Made by a program: the position numbers and the translations under genes. A model generated the notes under the pieces. That model was given only the letters and a program-made list of their open reading frames with translations. It did no database searches and was not told the DNA's origin. Shown one piece after another: positions 26,244 to 35,519 of a DNA stretch of 64,000 nucleotides. Position 1 is the first letter of the stretch; the number at the start of each line of letters is the position of its first letter. The stretch comes from Serratia surfactantfaciens (GTDB lineage Bacteria > Pseudomonadota > Gammaproteobacteria > Enterobacterales > Enterobacteriaceae). The stretch is from positions 3,534,001 to 3,598,000 of the forward strand of contig NZ_CP016948.1 of assembly GCF_001642805.2 (NCBI RefSeq). The letters are read 5' to 3'.

Positions 26244-26741
26244 TTACTCGTCCAACTCCCCATCGCGCTGCACCAGGTAGATCAGCACCAAGATGATGGT
26301 GACGAAGAAGTGAAACGCACTCGGTACGCCGTTCCATTGCTGCGACATCCACATGCCGAACCACTCTCCCCCAATCGACATAAAGCCGACCTGCCAGGTG
26401 AGGAAGCCCAGCGTCAGCCCCATTACCGCCAGCTTTTTCCGGCCGTTGAAAGCGTTAGCGGGCAGTTTCAGGCCGCCCAGCAGGCGCAGGCCGCCGATCC
26501 AGCACAGCAGCGCGGTCAGACTCTCCAGCGTAATGATGAAAATATAGCCGGCGTGATGCAGCCACGGTGTCTGTATCGAGCGGTAGCCGATGGTGGCGTC
26601 GGGGAAAAGAGTGTCCATCATAAAGACGTGGCGCACGAAGGCGAAGTTGGAGCCGTAATCGGTGATATTGCCGAAGGCCACCAGCGAAGCGAACAAGGCG
26701 ATAGCGCAGACCAGCAGCGCTTTGGATAAGCGAACGATCAT
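26244..26741 (-). CDS. DUF2165 small integral membrane protein
   Basis: The 165-residue product has four predicted membrane helices with a conserved-looking segment NITDYGSNFAFVRHVFMMDT near 27-46 and a GGEWFGMWMSQQWNG stretch before the last helix. These are features of the DUF2165 family, whose function is unknown. The frame is open to 26888, but the ATG at 26741 is preceded by AGGA and begins the first helix, so the longer N-terminus is rejected. It stands alone between trhA and ygfZ. Confidence 0.75.
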   Translation of the reverse strand: MIVRLSKALLVCAIALFASLVAFGNITDYGSNFAFVRHVFMMDTLFPDATIGYRSIQTPWLHHAGYIFIITLESLTALLCWIGGLRLLGGLKLPANAFNGRKKLAVMGLTLGFLTWQVGFMSIGGEWFGMWMSQQWNGVPSAFHFFVTIILVLIYLVQRDGELDE

Positions 26742-26828
26742 CTTAGTGAGTCCTGAACAGAGGTGAGAGAAACGGTATGCGGGCTCAGAAATGAAGGAAC
26801 GGGCTTGCTGGATACCCGAAAGAAGCAA

Positions 26829-26858
26829 GCGCCTCTTTTTTAAAACAAAAGAGGCGCC
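26829..26858 (-). terminator. Hairpin after trhA
   Basis: GCGCCTCTTTT at 26829-26839 pairs perfectly with AAAAGAGGCGC at 26847-26857. The A/T part of the stem gives a partial T tract on the minus strand, consistent with a terminator for the upstream gene. Confidence 0.55.
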
Positions 26859-26891
26859 AGTGCAATACGCATTCAGACGTAGCGGCAACGC

Positions 26892-27566
26892 TTAGACGTA
26901 CAGGTAGATCGCCATGAAATGGCAGGCGCTGCCGCCGAGCACGAAGGCGTGCCAGATGGCGTGGCCAAAGCGAATGCGCTTGGAAGCGTAGAAAATCACG
27001 CCCAGGGTATAGACCACCCCGCCGATCGCCAGCAGCGTGACGCCGCCGGCCTCCAGCCGCGTAACCAGCTGATAAATCACGATCAGCGACAGCCAGCCCA
27101 TCGTCAGGTAGGTCACCAGCGACAGGGCTTCAAAACGGTGGGCGAAGGCCAGCTTGAACAGTACGCCAAGCAGCGCCAACCCCCAGATTACCGCCATCAA
27201 GCCCTTCGCCAGCGGCGAATCCAGCCCTACCAGCAAGAACGGGGTGTAAGTGCCGGCAATCAGGAGATAAATGGCGCAGTGGTCAAATTTTTTCAGCCAA
27301 TGCTTGGCCTTTTGATGCGGAATCGCATGGTACAGCGTAGAAGCGAGAAACAGCAGGATCATGCTGCCGCCATACAGGCTATAACTGGTGATGGCCGTCG
27401 CATCGGCGCCGGTATTCACCGCCTGCACCAGCAGCAACACCAGGCCGACAATACCGAACACCAGCCCGATGCCGTGGCTGATGCTGTTGGCGATCTCTTC
27501 CGCCCACGGATAAGCCGCGGCGACGATCTTATCGGCCCCGGTTTTCACTACGTCCGTTTTCCCCAT
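26892..27566 (-). CDS. trhA: Hemolysin III / PAQR-family membrane protein
   Basis: The 224-residue protein has seven predicted membrane helices and the family's metal-site segments: ANSISHGIG near 28, [15 protein letters not shown] near 80, and [20 protein letters not shown] at the C-terminus. E. coli TrhA (YqfA) affects membrane energetics, and a hemolytic role is not established. The ATG at 27566 was chosen over an upstream TTG adjacent to the GAGGGG ribosome site. Confidence 0.9.
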   Translation of the reverse strand: MGKTDVVKTGADKIVAAAYPWAEEIANSISHGIGLVFGIVGLVLLLVQAVNTGADATAITSYSLYGGSMILLFLASTLYHAIPHQKAKHWLKKFDHCAIYLLIAGTYTPFLLVGLDSPLAKGLMAVIWGLALLGVLFKLAFAHRFEALSLVTYLTMGWLSLIVIYQLVTRLEAGGVTLLAIGGVVYTLGVIFYASKRIRFGHAIWHAFVLGGSACHFMAIYLYV

Positions 27567-27749
27567 AACGCGCAACCCCTCAAAATGCCCTGCTTTGTGC
27601 GAAATTAACGCAAAGCAGCTTAACTGAGAATAATTCCAGTGTACACGTGTACGCTAAAATAAAAATGTGAACGCGTGTAACCATCGAAATCCCCCGCCCG
27701 CTGGTCTACAATCGTCAGGCTTCAACCCACCCACCTTGAGGTTTACACC

Positions 27750-28358
27750 ATGTCATCCGCTGTACCCGCGTTAGATTTCGGTTCAATGACCCAGGTCATC
27801 CAGTTCCTGATGGAAATCGATAAGTTGAAAGGCGTACAACGCCGCACCAAGGTACTGGGCACCCAGCGCCAGGAAAACTCCGCCGAACACAGCTGGCATT
27901 TCGCCATCGCCGCCATGAGTCTGGCGCCCTACGCCGGTGATGACGTAGACATTCAGCGCGTGATCCAGATGGCGCTGCTGCATGACATCGTGGAAATCGA
28001 CGCCGGCGACGTGCTGGTCTACGATCTGGCGGCCCGCGCGGCGATCCACGATCAGGAAGTGGCGGCGGCGCGCCGTCTGTTCGGCATGTTGCCGGAGGCT
28101 CAGCGCGAGTATTTCACCGCTTTATGGCAGGAATATGAAGACGGCGAAAGCGCCGATGCACGCTTTGCCTTACTGCTGGATCGCACCATGCCGATGCTGA
28201 TGAACCTGCACAACGAAGGCCAGAGCTGGGTAGAAAACGGCATCAGCCTGGAGCAGGTGCTGGCGCGCAATGCATCGATCGCTGACGTACACCCCGAGCT
28301 GTGGCACCACATGGAGCAACATCTACGGGATGCGCAGCGCAAAGGCTGGTTGAAGTAA
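27750..28358 (+). CDS. HD-domain phosphohydrolase (YfbR-like fold)
   Basis: The 202-residue protein has the HD metal-binding signature: His in SAEHSWHFAIAA near 47-55, the HD pair in ALLHDIVEIDAGD near 77, and a later Asp in LLDRTMPM. Proteins of this HD_3 group are nucleotidases or related phosphohydrolases. The substrate here is not evident. A TTGAGG box precedes the ATG. It converges on the ribokinase gene, with a GC-rich hairpin at 28365-28392 between them. Confidence 0.72.
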   Translation: MSSAVPALDFGSMTQVIQFLMEIDKLKGVQRRTKVLGTQRQENSAEHSWHFAIAAMSLAPYAGDDVDIQRVIQMALLHDIVEIDAGDVLVYDLAARAAIHDQEVAAARRLFGMLPEAQREYFTALWQEYEDGESADARFALLLDRTMPMLMNLHNEGQSWVENGISLEQVLARNASIADVHPELWHHMEQHLRDAQRKGWLK

Positions 28359-28398
28359 GGGGACCGGGCTGCCGCCTCTGCGCAGCAGCCCGTCGCCG

Positions 28399-29325
28399 TC
28401 ACGCGCACGCCCGTTGGCGCGCCAGCGCCTCGTCATAGCTCGGCATCGACACCGCCGCTCCCGCTCGCTCCACGCAGACCGCCGCATAGGCGGCGGCGAA
28501 GCGCACCGCCTCGGCTAACGGCACCTGATTCGCCAACTGCGCCGCCAGGGCGCCGTTAAACGCATCGCCCGCGCCGGTAGTGTCTTTCGGCTGCGCCGGA
28601 AACGCCGGGATCAGCTCGCTGCGCTCCCCGTCCGAGAACAACGCCCCCTGCGTGCCCAGCGTCACGATCAGCAAGCGAATGCCCTTGGCGTGCAGCACCT
28701 GCGCCGCCTGCCGCGCTGAAGCCTCATCCCGCACCGGCACGCCGGTCAGCAACGTGCATTCGGTGGCGTTGGGCGTCAGCAGATCGACCTGCGCCAGCAG
28801 GCTGTCCGGCACCGGCTGAAACGGCGCCGGGTTGAGAATGATGAACGTCCGCGCCTCACGGGCGATAGCGATCACCTGCTCGATCGCCGGCAGGTTGTTC
28901 TCCAGCTGGGTCAGCAGAATATCCGCCGCGGCGATCGCCGGCCGGCACTGGCGCACCTCATCGTCGCTGACCGTCAGATTGGCGCCGGGATCGACGGCGA
29001 TCATGTTCTCCGCATCCTCGCCGGCAACGTAGATAAGCGCATTGCCGGTCGGGCAATCGCCGGTCGAGAACAGCGTCACCGCATCGAAGCCGGCGGCGGC
29101 GAGATGACGCCGGGCGAAGGCGCCGAAGTCGTCGCGCCCCACCTTGCCGATATAATGCACCCGCGCCCCGGCGCGCAGCGCGGCGGTGGCCTGATTGGCG
29201 CCCTTGCCGCCCGCCCCCATCATACTGTTGCGGGCAATCAGCGACTCGCCGGGCTGCGGAAAGCGCGCCATGCCGGCGACGATATCCAGGTTGAACGAAC
29301 CGAACACGCAAACTTTGCCTTTCAT
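28399..29325 (-). CDS. Ribokinase-family (PfkB) sugar kinase
   Basis: The 308-residue protein has the N-terminal GSFNLDIV strand, the GGKGANQA di-glycine motif near 40 and the catalytic KDTTGAGDAFNGAL motif near 248, as in ribokinase. It is the last gene of the allose/allulose-type operon and overlaps the ROK kinase gene by 4 bases. The sugar could be ribose, or a ketohexose such as D-allulose (psicose) given the neighbours. E. coli's als operon has no such gene. Confidence 0.82.
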   Translation of the reverse strand: MKGKVCVFGSFNLDIVAGMARFPQPGESLIARNSMMGAGGKGANQATAALRAGARVHYIGKVGRDDFGAFARRHLAAAGFDAVTLFSTGDCPTGNALIYVAGEDAENMIAVDPGANLTVSDDEVRQCRPAIAAADILLTQLENNLPAIEQVIAIAREARTFIILNPAPFQPVPDSLLAQVDLLTPNATECTLLTGVPVRDEASARQAAQVLHAKGIRLLIVTLGTQGALFSDGERSELIPAFPAQPKDTTGAGDAFNGALAAQLANQVPLAEAVRFAAAYAAVCVERAGAAVSMPSYDEALARQRACA

Positions 29326-30230
29326 TGCTGATACTCCCTGCTCAATTGGAGGTGGCGCCGGGCGGCCAGACAGGCGCCTTTGCTGCCGGTTTCATCGCTG
29401 AGGCGGCTGACGGAGATCGTCAGCCCCTGTGCCGGCTGCGGCCCGCGCAAATGGCGGCGGATCTCTTGCTCCAGCTGCGCCAACGGAAAACCGCTCATGG
29501 CGATCACGCCGCCGCCCAGGATCAGCCGCTCTGGATCGAGCACATTCATTTCGATGGCGATGGTCTGCGCCAATCGATCGACGAAGCGGCGCAGATCAGG
29601 ATGATCGCCGTGGCATTCGAACAGCCGCTCGAACGGCGTTTGCGGCGCGTTGGCGCGCGCCCAGCCGGTCAGCCAGTGGCCGGAGGTCAGGCTCTCGACG
29701 CAGCCTCGTTTGCCGCACGGGCATTCACCCTGATGGCCTGGCCAAGGAATGTGCCCCAGCTCGCCGGCGGCGCCGTGCGCCCCGTGGTAAAAATCACCGT
29801 TCAGCCACAGGCTGTTGCCCATGCCGGTGCCCAGATACAGCCCCACTGCCACCTGCGGCAGCGCCGGCAGCTGCTGCAGATCCCACCACAACAGGTGGTT
29901 GACGTCCTTGTCCATTCGCACCGGCAGCGTCAGCCGTTCGCTCAATAACGCCGCCACCGGCTGGGCATCCAGCGCCGGGATAAACGGCAACGACAACACC
30001 CGAGAACGATCGCGGCTGAGGATCCCCGGCAGCCCCAGCATCACCTGCACCACCTGACGATCCTCGCAATGCCGGGCGATAAGATCGCCCAACGCCGCCA
30101 GCGGATCGGCCCGCTGCGCCCAATCGGCGGTCGCTATCTTGCGGTAACCGCTGAACTCGCCTTCATCATCCATCAACAGCAGGCGGGTATTGGTGCCGCC
30201 GACGTCAACGCCAAGAAAATGCCGCATCAT
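29322..30230 (-). CDS. ROK-family sugar kinase (D-allose kinase-like)
   Basis: The 302-residue protein starts with the phosphate loop GVDVGGTNTRLLL. It carries the ROK signature with sugar-binding Glu/His (GELGHIPWPGHQGE) and the zinc cluster CPCGKRGC near 165-185. It resembles AlsK, which phosphorylates D-allose at C6. It sits between an AlsE-type epimerase gene and a ribokinase-family gene, with 10-base spacing on one side and overlap on the other, so a role in the same sugar pathway is likely. Confidence 0.82.
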   Translation of the reverse strand: MMRHFLGVDVGGTNTRLLLMDDEGEFSGYRKIATADWAQRADPLAALGDLIARHCEDRQVVQVMLGLPGILSRDRSRVLSLPFIPALDAQPVAALLSERLTLPVRMDKDVNHLLWWDLQQLPALPQVAVGLYLGTGMGNSLWLNGDFYHGAHGAAGELGHIPWPGHQGECPCGKRGCVESLTSGHWLTGWARANAPQTPFERLFECHGDHPDLRRFVDRLAQTIAIEMNVLDPERLILGGGVIAMSGFPLAQLEQEIRRHLRGPQPAQGLTISVSRLSDETGSKGACLAARRHLQLSREYQQ

Positions 30231-30240
30231 ATCCCCCGCC

Positions 30241-30912
30241 TCAGGCCGCTTGCCGCATCTGATCCAGCATCTTTTCCCACGCCGTTTCCAGATCCGGATC
30301 GAGGTTGAACAGCCCGGAACTGCCGACGATCAACACTTCCGCACCGGCGCCCATCAGATCGCGGTAGGTGCGCTGGTTGCAGGATCCATCTATTTCGATC
30401 AGATAGTTCAGATCCTGTTGGCGTTTCAGATCGCGTAATTGGCGGATCTTTTCCAGCATTTCGGGAATGAACGGCTGCCCGGCATAGCCCGGATCGACGG
30501 TCATCACGGTGACTTTATCCAGCAGATGAATATAGTGGCGGATAAACTCCACCGGCGTGGCCGGGTTCAGCACCACCCCCACTTTTTTGCCCAGCGCGCG
30601 GATTTGGTTAATTACCCGGAACGCGTCGCGGTTGATGGTTTCGGCGTGCGGACAGATAAAATCCGCGCCGGCGCGGGCGATAGGGTCGATAAAATCGGTC
30701 GGGTTCTCCACCATCAGATGCACGTCCAGCAACAACGAGGTGTGCGGCCGGATCTGTTCGATAAAGAACGGCGACAGCGTGATGTTTTTAACGTAGTGCC
30801 CGTCCATGATGTCGATGTGCAACATATCGGCGCGGCGGTTCAGCACCGCCAATTGCTGCCGAATATCCATCAGGTTCATGCACATCAGTGAAGGTGAAAT
30901 CTGGTATTTCAT
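30241..30912 (-). CDS. alsE: D-allulose-6-phosphate 3-epimerase (AlsE-like)
   Basis: The 223-residue TIM-barrel protein belongs to the ribulose-phosphate 3-epimerase family. It has SPSLMCMNLM at the start, metal-site HIDIMDGHYV near 33, DVHLMVENP near 67, MTVDPGYAGQPFIPEML near 140 and the phosphate loop VGSSGLF near 198. The SLMCM start and YIHLLDKVTV segment are closer to AlsE than to Rpe. AlsE converts D-allulose 6-phosphate to fructose 6-phosphate, which feeds glycolysis. ATG 30912 has AGGA 8 bases upstream. Confidence 0.85.
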   Translation of the reverse strand: MKYQISPSLMCMNLMDIRQQLAVLNRRADMLHIDIMDGHYVKNITLSPFFIEQIRPHTSLLLDVHLMVENPTDFIDPIARAGADFICPHAETINRDAFRVINQIRALGKKVGVVLNPATPVEFIRHYIHLLDKVTVMTVDPGYAGQPFIPEMLEKIRQLRDLKRQQDLNYLIEIDGSCNQRTYRDLMGAGAEVLIVGSSGLFNLDPDLETAWEKMLDQMRQAA

Positions 30913-30943
30913 TAGCGTTATCCTGCGCAAAAGGGAAAAAAGA

Positions 30944-31978
30944 TCAGTGGCCCGCCGCGGTTCTGGCCCGTGCCGCGCTGCGGCGCATCGCCCGCCGCTG
31001 CCGATAGCGATGGCGGAAAAACTTCAGCGCCAGCACCGCGATCAGCACCGCGCCCCACATCGCCAGACTGAAGTGCGGGCTGACGTTCATCAGGTTCAAA
31101 CCGGTGGCGATCACCTGCAGCACCACCAGCGCCAACACCACGCCGCTGACCCGGCCGAAGCCGCCGAACGGATCGGTGCCCCCCAGAATGATCGCCAGCA
31201 CCGTCAGCAGCAGGTAAGAGTCGCCGTAGCCCATGCGCGCCGAGTTGAAGCGCGCCATCATCACCAGCCCGGCGATCACGCACAGCAGGCTGGAGAGGGT
31301 GTAAATGGCGATCAGTACCCGGTGGGTATTCACGCCGCTGAAGTGGGTAGCGTTGATGTTGCTGCCGCTCATGTAGATACACTTGCCGAGCCGGGTTTTC
31401 TGCAAAAACAGCGCCAGCAGCGCGGCGACCGTCAGGAAGATCAAGAGCGGCACCGGCACGCCCAGCACGCTCTCGGCGCCGATAAACCGCACGATCTCCG
31501 GCATGCCGCTCAGCGCCGCACCGCGCGTCAGGTAAATGCCGATGCCGTTGACCGTGGTCATGGTGGCCAGCGTCACCAGAATCGGATGCGCGCCGACGTA
31601 GGCCACCAGCGCGCCGGTCGCCGCGCCGATAAGCCCGGCCAGCAGCATCGCCGCCACCAGCGCCAACGCCAGCCACAGCGCCTGCATCCCCAGCCCGGCG
31701 TCCGCCGGCAGATAGCGGATAAACAGCCAGGCCATCAGCAGGCTGGTCAGGTTGGCGCAGGCGATAATGCACAGGTTCAGACCGCCGCTGAGAATCGGAA
31801 TGAACATCGCCAGAGTCAACAGGCCCAGTTCCGGCAGCTGGAACGCCACGCTGGTGAAGGTGGCGCCGCTGAAGAAGCGCCCCGGCATCAGCAGGCTGAA
31901 GGCCAGCACCACCGCCAGCAGCAATGCCATCAGACCGACGGCGGCGCCGTCCGGACGAAATTTCAGGTTATTGCCCAT
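30944..31978 (-). CDS. Sugar ABC transporter permease (RbsC/AlsC family), second copy
   Basis: The 344-residue protein has eight to ten membrane helices and the family segment LGGTDPFGGFGRVSG near 260, typical of BPD_transp_2 permeases of ribose, allose and similar sugars. It lies 10 bases after another permease of the same family. The transporter is probably a heterodimer, as in LsrC/LsrD or YtfT/YjfF, rather than the homodimer of E. coli AlsC. The basic C-terminus (RQRRAMRRSAARARTA) is unusually Arg-rich. Confidence 0.85.
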   Translation of the reverse strand: MGNNLKFRPDGAAVGLMALLLAVVLAFSLLMPGRFFSGATFTSVAFQLPELGLLTLAMFIPILSGGLNLCIIACANLTSLLMAWLFIRYLPADAGLGMQALWLALALVAAMLLAGLIGAATGALVAYVGAHPILVTLATMTTVNGIGIYLTRGAALSGMPEIVRFIGAESVLGVPVPLLIFLTVAALLALFLQKTRLGKCIYMSGSNINATHFSGVNTHRVLIAIYTLSSLLCVIAGLVMMARFNSARMGYGDSYLLLTVLAIILGGTDPFGGFGRVSGVVLALVVLQVIATGLNLMNVSPHFSLAMWGAVLIAVLALKFFRHRYRQRRAMRRSAARARTAAGH

Positions 31979-31988
31979 CAGGCGCTCC

Positions 31989-32975
31989 TCAGGCGAAACC
32001 GACGTCGGTTTCTTTGCGTTTCTTGTAGTGGGTGACGGTGATCGCCGCGACGATCACCAGACCGATCGCCACGTTCATGAAATAGCTGGACACGCCGATC
32101 AGGTTGAGGCCGTTTTTCAGCACGCCGATCAGGAACACGCCCATCAGCGTGCCGACCACGCTGCCCTTGCCGCCGTTCAGGCTGGCGCCGCCCAACACCG
32201 CCGCCGCCAGCACGTCCAGCTCGCCGCCCACCAGCGCGTTGGGCACCACTTCCCCCATGCGGTACACCTGCACCAGGCCGCCGATCGCCGCCATCGCGCC
32301 CAAATAGCCATAGGCGAACAGGTGCAGCAGGCCGACGCGGATGCCGATGCGCCGCGCCGATTCCGCATCGCCACCGACGGCGAACAGCTGGCGCCCGAGG
32401 TGGGTCTTGTTCAGCAGCAGCCAGGTCAGCAGCGCCACCGCCAGCATCACCAGCGTCGGCAAGCCGAGCTGATAGCTTTGCTCGCCCAGTTGGAACGGCA
32501 GCACGCTGCGTGGCAGCGTCCACCAGTCCGGCAGCGCGTACAGGCTGCGGCCGTTGGTCAGCCACATCAGCATGCCGAACAACAGCGCCTGCATGCTGAT
32601 GGTGACGATGATCGAGACGATGCGCAGGCAGTAGATCAACAGCGCGTTGACCATGCCCAGCGCGGCGCCGATCGCCAACGCCAGCAGGATGCTGCCTGTC
32701 GGGCTGGCCAGCCCGTAGTGGGTGGCCAGCGTGGCGATCAGGTACTGCACCACCGAGGCCACCGCGGCGAAGGAGATATCGATACCGCCGGTCACCAGCA
32801 CCACGAACAGGCCGAGGGCGAAAATGCCGCTCACCGCGTAGCTTTCGCTGAGATCGAGCAGGTTCTGCACCGTCAAAAACTGGTCGCTGAGCAGCGAAAA
32901 GACGATGATCGTCAGCAGCAGCACCCAGGCCAGGTAGCCTTCGTTGCCGCGCGGTTTCAGGCTGAATCTACGCAT
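31989..32975 (-). CDS. Sugar ABC transporter permease (RbsC/AlsC family), first copy
   Basis: The 328-residue protein has about nine membrane helices and the conserved VTGGIDISFAAVAS segment near 63 and VLGGASLNGGKGSVVGT near 250 of RbsC-type permeases. It overlaps the ATPase gene by 8 bases upstream and leads closely into the second permease. Together they form the membrane channel for the operon's sugar. Confidence 0.87.
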   Translation of the reverse strand: MRRFSLKPRGNEGYLAWVLLLTIIVFSLLSDQFLTVQNLLDLSESYAVSGIFALGLFVVLVTGGIDISFAAVASVVQYLIATLATHYGLASPTGSILLALAIGAALGMVNALLIYCLRIVSIIVTISMQALLFGMLMWLTNGRSLYALPDWWTLPRSVLPFQLGEQSYQLGLPTLVMLAVALLTWLLLNKTHLGRQLFAVGGDAESARRIGIRVGLLHLFAYGYLGAMAAIGGLVQVYRMGEVVPNALVGGELDVLAAAVLGGASLNGGKGSVVGTLMGVFLIGVLKNGLNLIGVSSYFMNVAIGLVIVAAITVTHYKKRKETDVGFA

Positions 32976-34485
32976 TGATCGCCTCCGCCAGCCGTTGCTG
33001 GCTCACCTGCTCCGGCAGGTACTCGCCGATCACGCTGCCGCCGCTGAAGTGCAGCACCCGATCGCAGTTGTAATACACCTCCGGCACCTCGTCGGAGATC
33101 AGCAGAATCGCGATCCCCTCCTGCGCCAGCAGATGGATCAGTTGGTAGATGCTGGCCTTCGCGCCGACGTCGACGCCGACGGTCGGCGAATCGAGGATCA
33201 GGATCCGCGGCTGGGTCAGCACCCACTTGGCCAGCACGATCTTTTGCTGATTGCCGCCGGACAACGTCGAGACCGCCTGATCCGGATCCGCTACCCGCAC
33301 GCCGAGTTTGGCGATCCACTCCGCCACGATGCGATTCTTGCGGTAGTCGTCGATCAGGCGAAAACGCCCGCGCAGCTTATCGAGAATGGTCAGCACCGCG
33401 TTGTCCGCCACCGACTGTTGCTGCACCAGCCCCAGCGTCAGGCGATCCTCCGAAACGTAACCGATGCCGGCCTTGATCGCGTCCTCATGGCCGCGAAAGC
33501 GCACCGGTTTGCTGTCGAGGTAGAGTTTGCCGCTGTCCGGCCGGGTCATGCCAAACAGGCTCAGCGCCAGCTCGGTGCGCCCGGAGCCGAGCAGCCCGCA
33601 CAGACCGAGCACCTCCCCCTGGTGCAGCCGGAAGCACACGTCCTGATACTGGCCGGCGCGGCTCAGGCGATCCGCCTCCAGCATCACCCGATCCTTATTC
33701 AGGCTGGGCGCTTTCAGGCGATAATCCAGCTTCAGACCGGTCATCAGCTCGGTCAGACGATCGCCGGTGATCTCCGCCGCCGGCCAGGTGCCGACTTTGT
33801 TGCCGTCGCGGATCACCGTGACGCGATCCGAGATCTCCAGCACCTCGTCCAGCCGGTGGCTGACGAACACCACGCAGATGCCCTGCGCTTTCAGATAGTC
33901 CACCGTGCGCAGCAGTTGGTTAACCTCGGTGCGGGTCAGCGAAGCGGTCGGTTCGTCCATGATCACCAGCCGCGCCTCCGCCACCAGCGCACGGCAGATC
34001 GCCACCTGCTGGCGCTGCGCGATCGGCAGCTCCGCCACCCGTTTGTCGAGATCCAGATTGAAACTCAGCGATTGCAGCTGGCGCTCGGCGGCGCGCCGCA
34101 GCCGTGCCGGGCGGTGCCAACCCAGCAACCCGCGCAGGTTGTGTTCGAAGGCGATGTTTTCCGCCACCGTCAGATTGGGAAACAGCGACAGATCCTGGTA
34201 AATCACCTGAATGCCGAAAGCGCGCGCCTGATCCGGCGACAGCCGGCCGAAGGTTTGCCCATCGATGATGATGCGGCTGCCGTCGTCCGGTTGATAGACG
34301 CCGGCGATCGCCTTGATCAGCGTGCTCTTGCCACAGCCGTTGGTGCCGGCCAGGCAGTGCACTTCTCCCGGCATCAACGCCAGTGAAATCTCGTTCAGCG
34401 CACGCTGCCCGCCAAAGGTCATCGACAGCTGTTGCAGCGCGATCAGCGGCGCGCCCTGCGTTGCCGTATTGCCGGAAATCGCCAT
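32968..34485 (-). CDS. Sugar ABC transporter ATP-binding protein, two NBDs (AlsA/RbsA-like)
   Basis: The 505-residue protein has two ABC domains. The first has Walker A GTNGCGKST near 45 and Walker B LVIMDEPTAS near 165. The second has a degenerate Walker A GLLGSGRTELA near 293 and an intact signature TLSGGNQQKIVLAKW near 405, the usual asymmetry of monosaccharide importers. ATG 34485 was preferred to a GTG two codons earlier that overlaps the binding-protein stop. It energises uptake through the paired permeases. Confidence 0.88.
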   Translation of the reverse strand: MAISGNTATQGAPLIALQQLSMTFGGQRALNEISLALMPGEVHCLAGTNGCGKSTLIKAIAGVYQPDDGSRIIIDGQTFGRLSPDQARAFGIQVIYQDLSLFPNLTVAENIAFEHNLRGLLGWHRPARLRRAAERQLQSLSFNLDLDKRVAELPIAQRQQVAICRALVAEARLVIMDEPTASLTRTEVNQLLRTVDYLKAQGICVVFVSHRLDEVLEISDRVTVIRDGNKVGTWPAAEITGDRLTELMTGLKLDYRLKAPSLNKDRVMLEADRLSRAGQYQDVCFRLHQGEVLGLCGLLGSGRTELALSLFGMTRPDSGKLYLDSKPVRFRGHEDAIKAGIGYVSEDRLTLGLVQQQSVADNAVLTILDKLRGRFRLIDDYRKNRIVAEWIAKLGVRVADPDQAVSTLSGGNQQKIVLAKWVLTQPRILILDSPTVGVDVGAKASIYQLIHLLAQEGIAILLISDEVPEVYYNCDRVLHFSGGSVIGEYLPEQVSQQRLAEAINA

Positions 34486-34487
34486 GA

Positions 34488-35471
34488 TCACAGCCCCATC
34501 TTCACCAGTTTCGGCAGGTTTTGCTTATCCAGGCTTTCGGTGGCGTTGCCGAGAATGGTGTGCTGCTGCGCATCCACCTGCACCTTGCCCATGCCTTCAA
34601 TGGTCATGCCGTCGGTGATTTTCTCCCCCTTGTGCATCATGTCGGCGATGCGCACGAACACTTCGCCGGCCACCATCGGATTCCAGATGTAACCGCCCTT
34701 GATGGCGCCGCGATTGACCAGCGAAGCGCCCTGGCCCGGGCTGAACGGCCCGATGACGCAGATATCGTTGCTTTTGCCGCGGTTGAGCACTGCGCGCCCG
34801 GCGCCGATCGGCCCCTGCGAACCGAACGCCAGCACGCCTTTCAGATCGGGATATTTAGCCATCAGGTCGTTGGTGGTGCGCACGCTGTCATCCAGCGATT
34901 CCCCCACGCCAAACTTGTCGCCCACCAGTTGCATGTTCGGGTAGTGTTGCTTCTGGTAGTTGATGGCCGAGTCCGACCAGGTGATGTGCAGCGGCACCGT
35001 CAGGCTGCCGACATACACCGCATACTTACCCTGCTCTTTCATGCAGGCGGCCAACGCTTTCATGTGGTTGACCCCATGCTGCGAGGCGTCCACCAACTCA
35101 AAATCCCAATCGGCGTACTTCTGGCCGGGGGACTCGTGCACGATCACCTTGATGCCCGCCTCCTGCGCGCGCTTGAGCACCGGTTCCAGCACCCGGGCGT
35201 CGTTCGGCACCACGCCGATAATGTCCACCTTCTGCGCGATCAGATCTTCGATGGCGCGCACCTGCAGCGCCGGATCCGCCGCCGTCGGCCCAACCATCCA
35301 GGCGTCGATACCGCGTTTGGCGCTCTCGCTTTTGATGCCGGCCTCCATGGCGTTGAACCAGGGAATGCCGCCGATTTTCACCACCACGCCCATTTTCAGC
35401 TTGTCCGCCGCCTGCGCGGATAGCGACAGCAGCAGCGAGGCAAACAGACCGACCAGTACGGATTTTTTCAT
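34488..35471 (-). CDS. Periplasmic sugar-binding protein of the allose/allulose-type ABC transporter
   Basis: The 327-residue protein has a Sec signal (MKKSVLVGLFASLLLSLSAQA) and a Peripla_BP_4 fold. Typical features are GGIPWFNAMEAGIKSESAKRG near 34, a domain hinge around IIGVVPNDA, and DLKGVLAFGSQG near 205. Sequence feel is close to LsrB/RhaS-type binding proteins as much as to E. coli AlsB, so the ligand rests on the operon context. A strong GGAGAGAG ribosome site lies upstream. Confidence 0.85.
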   Translation of the reverse strand: MKKSVLVGLFASLLLSLSAQAADKLKMGVVVKIGGIPWFNAMEAGIKSESAKRGIDAWMVGPTAADPALQVRAIEDLIAQKVDIIGVVPNDARVLEPVLKRAQEAGIKVIVHESPGQKYADWDFELVDASQHGVNHMKALAACMKEQGKYAVYVGSLTVPLHITWSDSAINYQKQHYPNMQLVGDKFGVGESLDDSVRTTNDLMAKYPDLKGVLAFGSQGPIGAGRAVLNRGKSNDICVIGPFSPGQGASLVNRGAIKGGYIWNPMVAGEVFVRIADMMHKGEKITDGMTIEGMGKVQVDAQQHTILGNATESLDKQNLPKLVKMGL

Positions 35472-35519
35472 TGTTCTCTCTCCACAAGTGTTGGCTGTAA
35501 TAAAGGGTTTTCGTTGTTG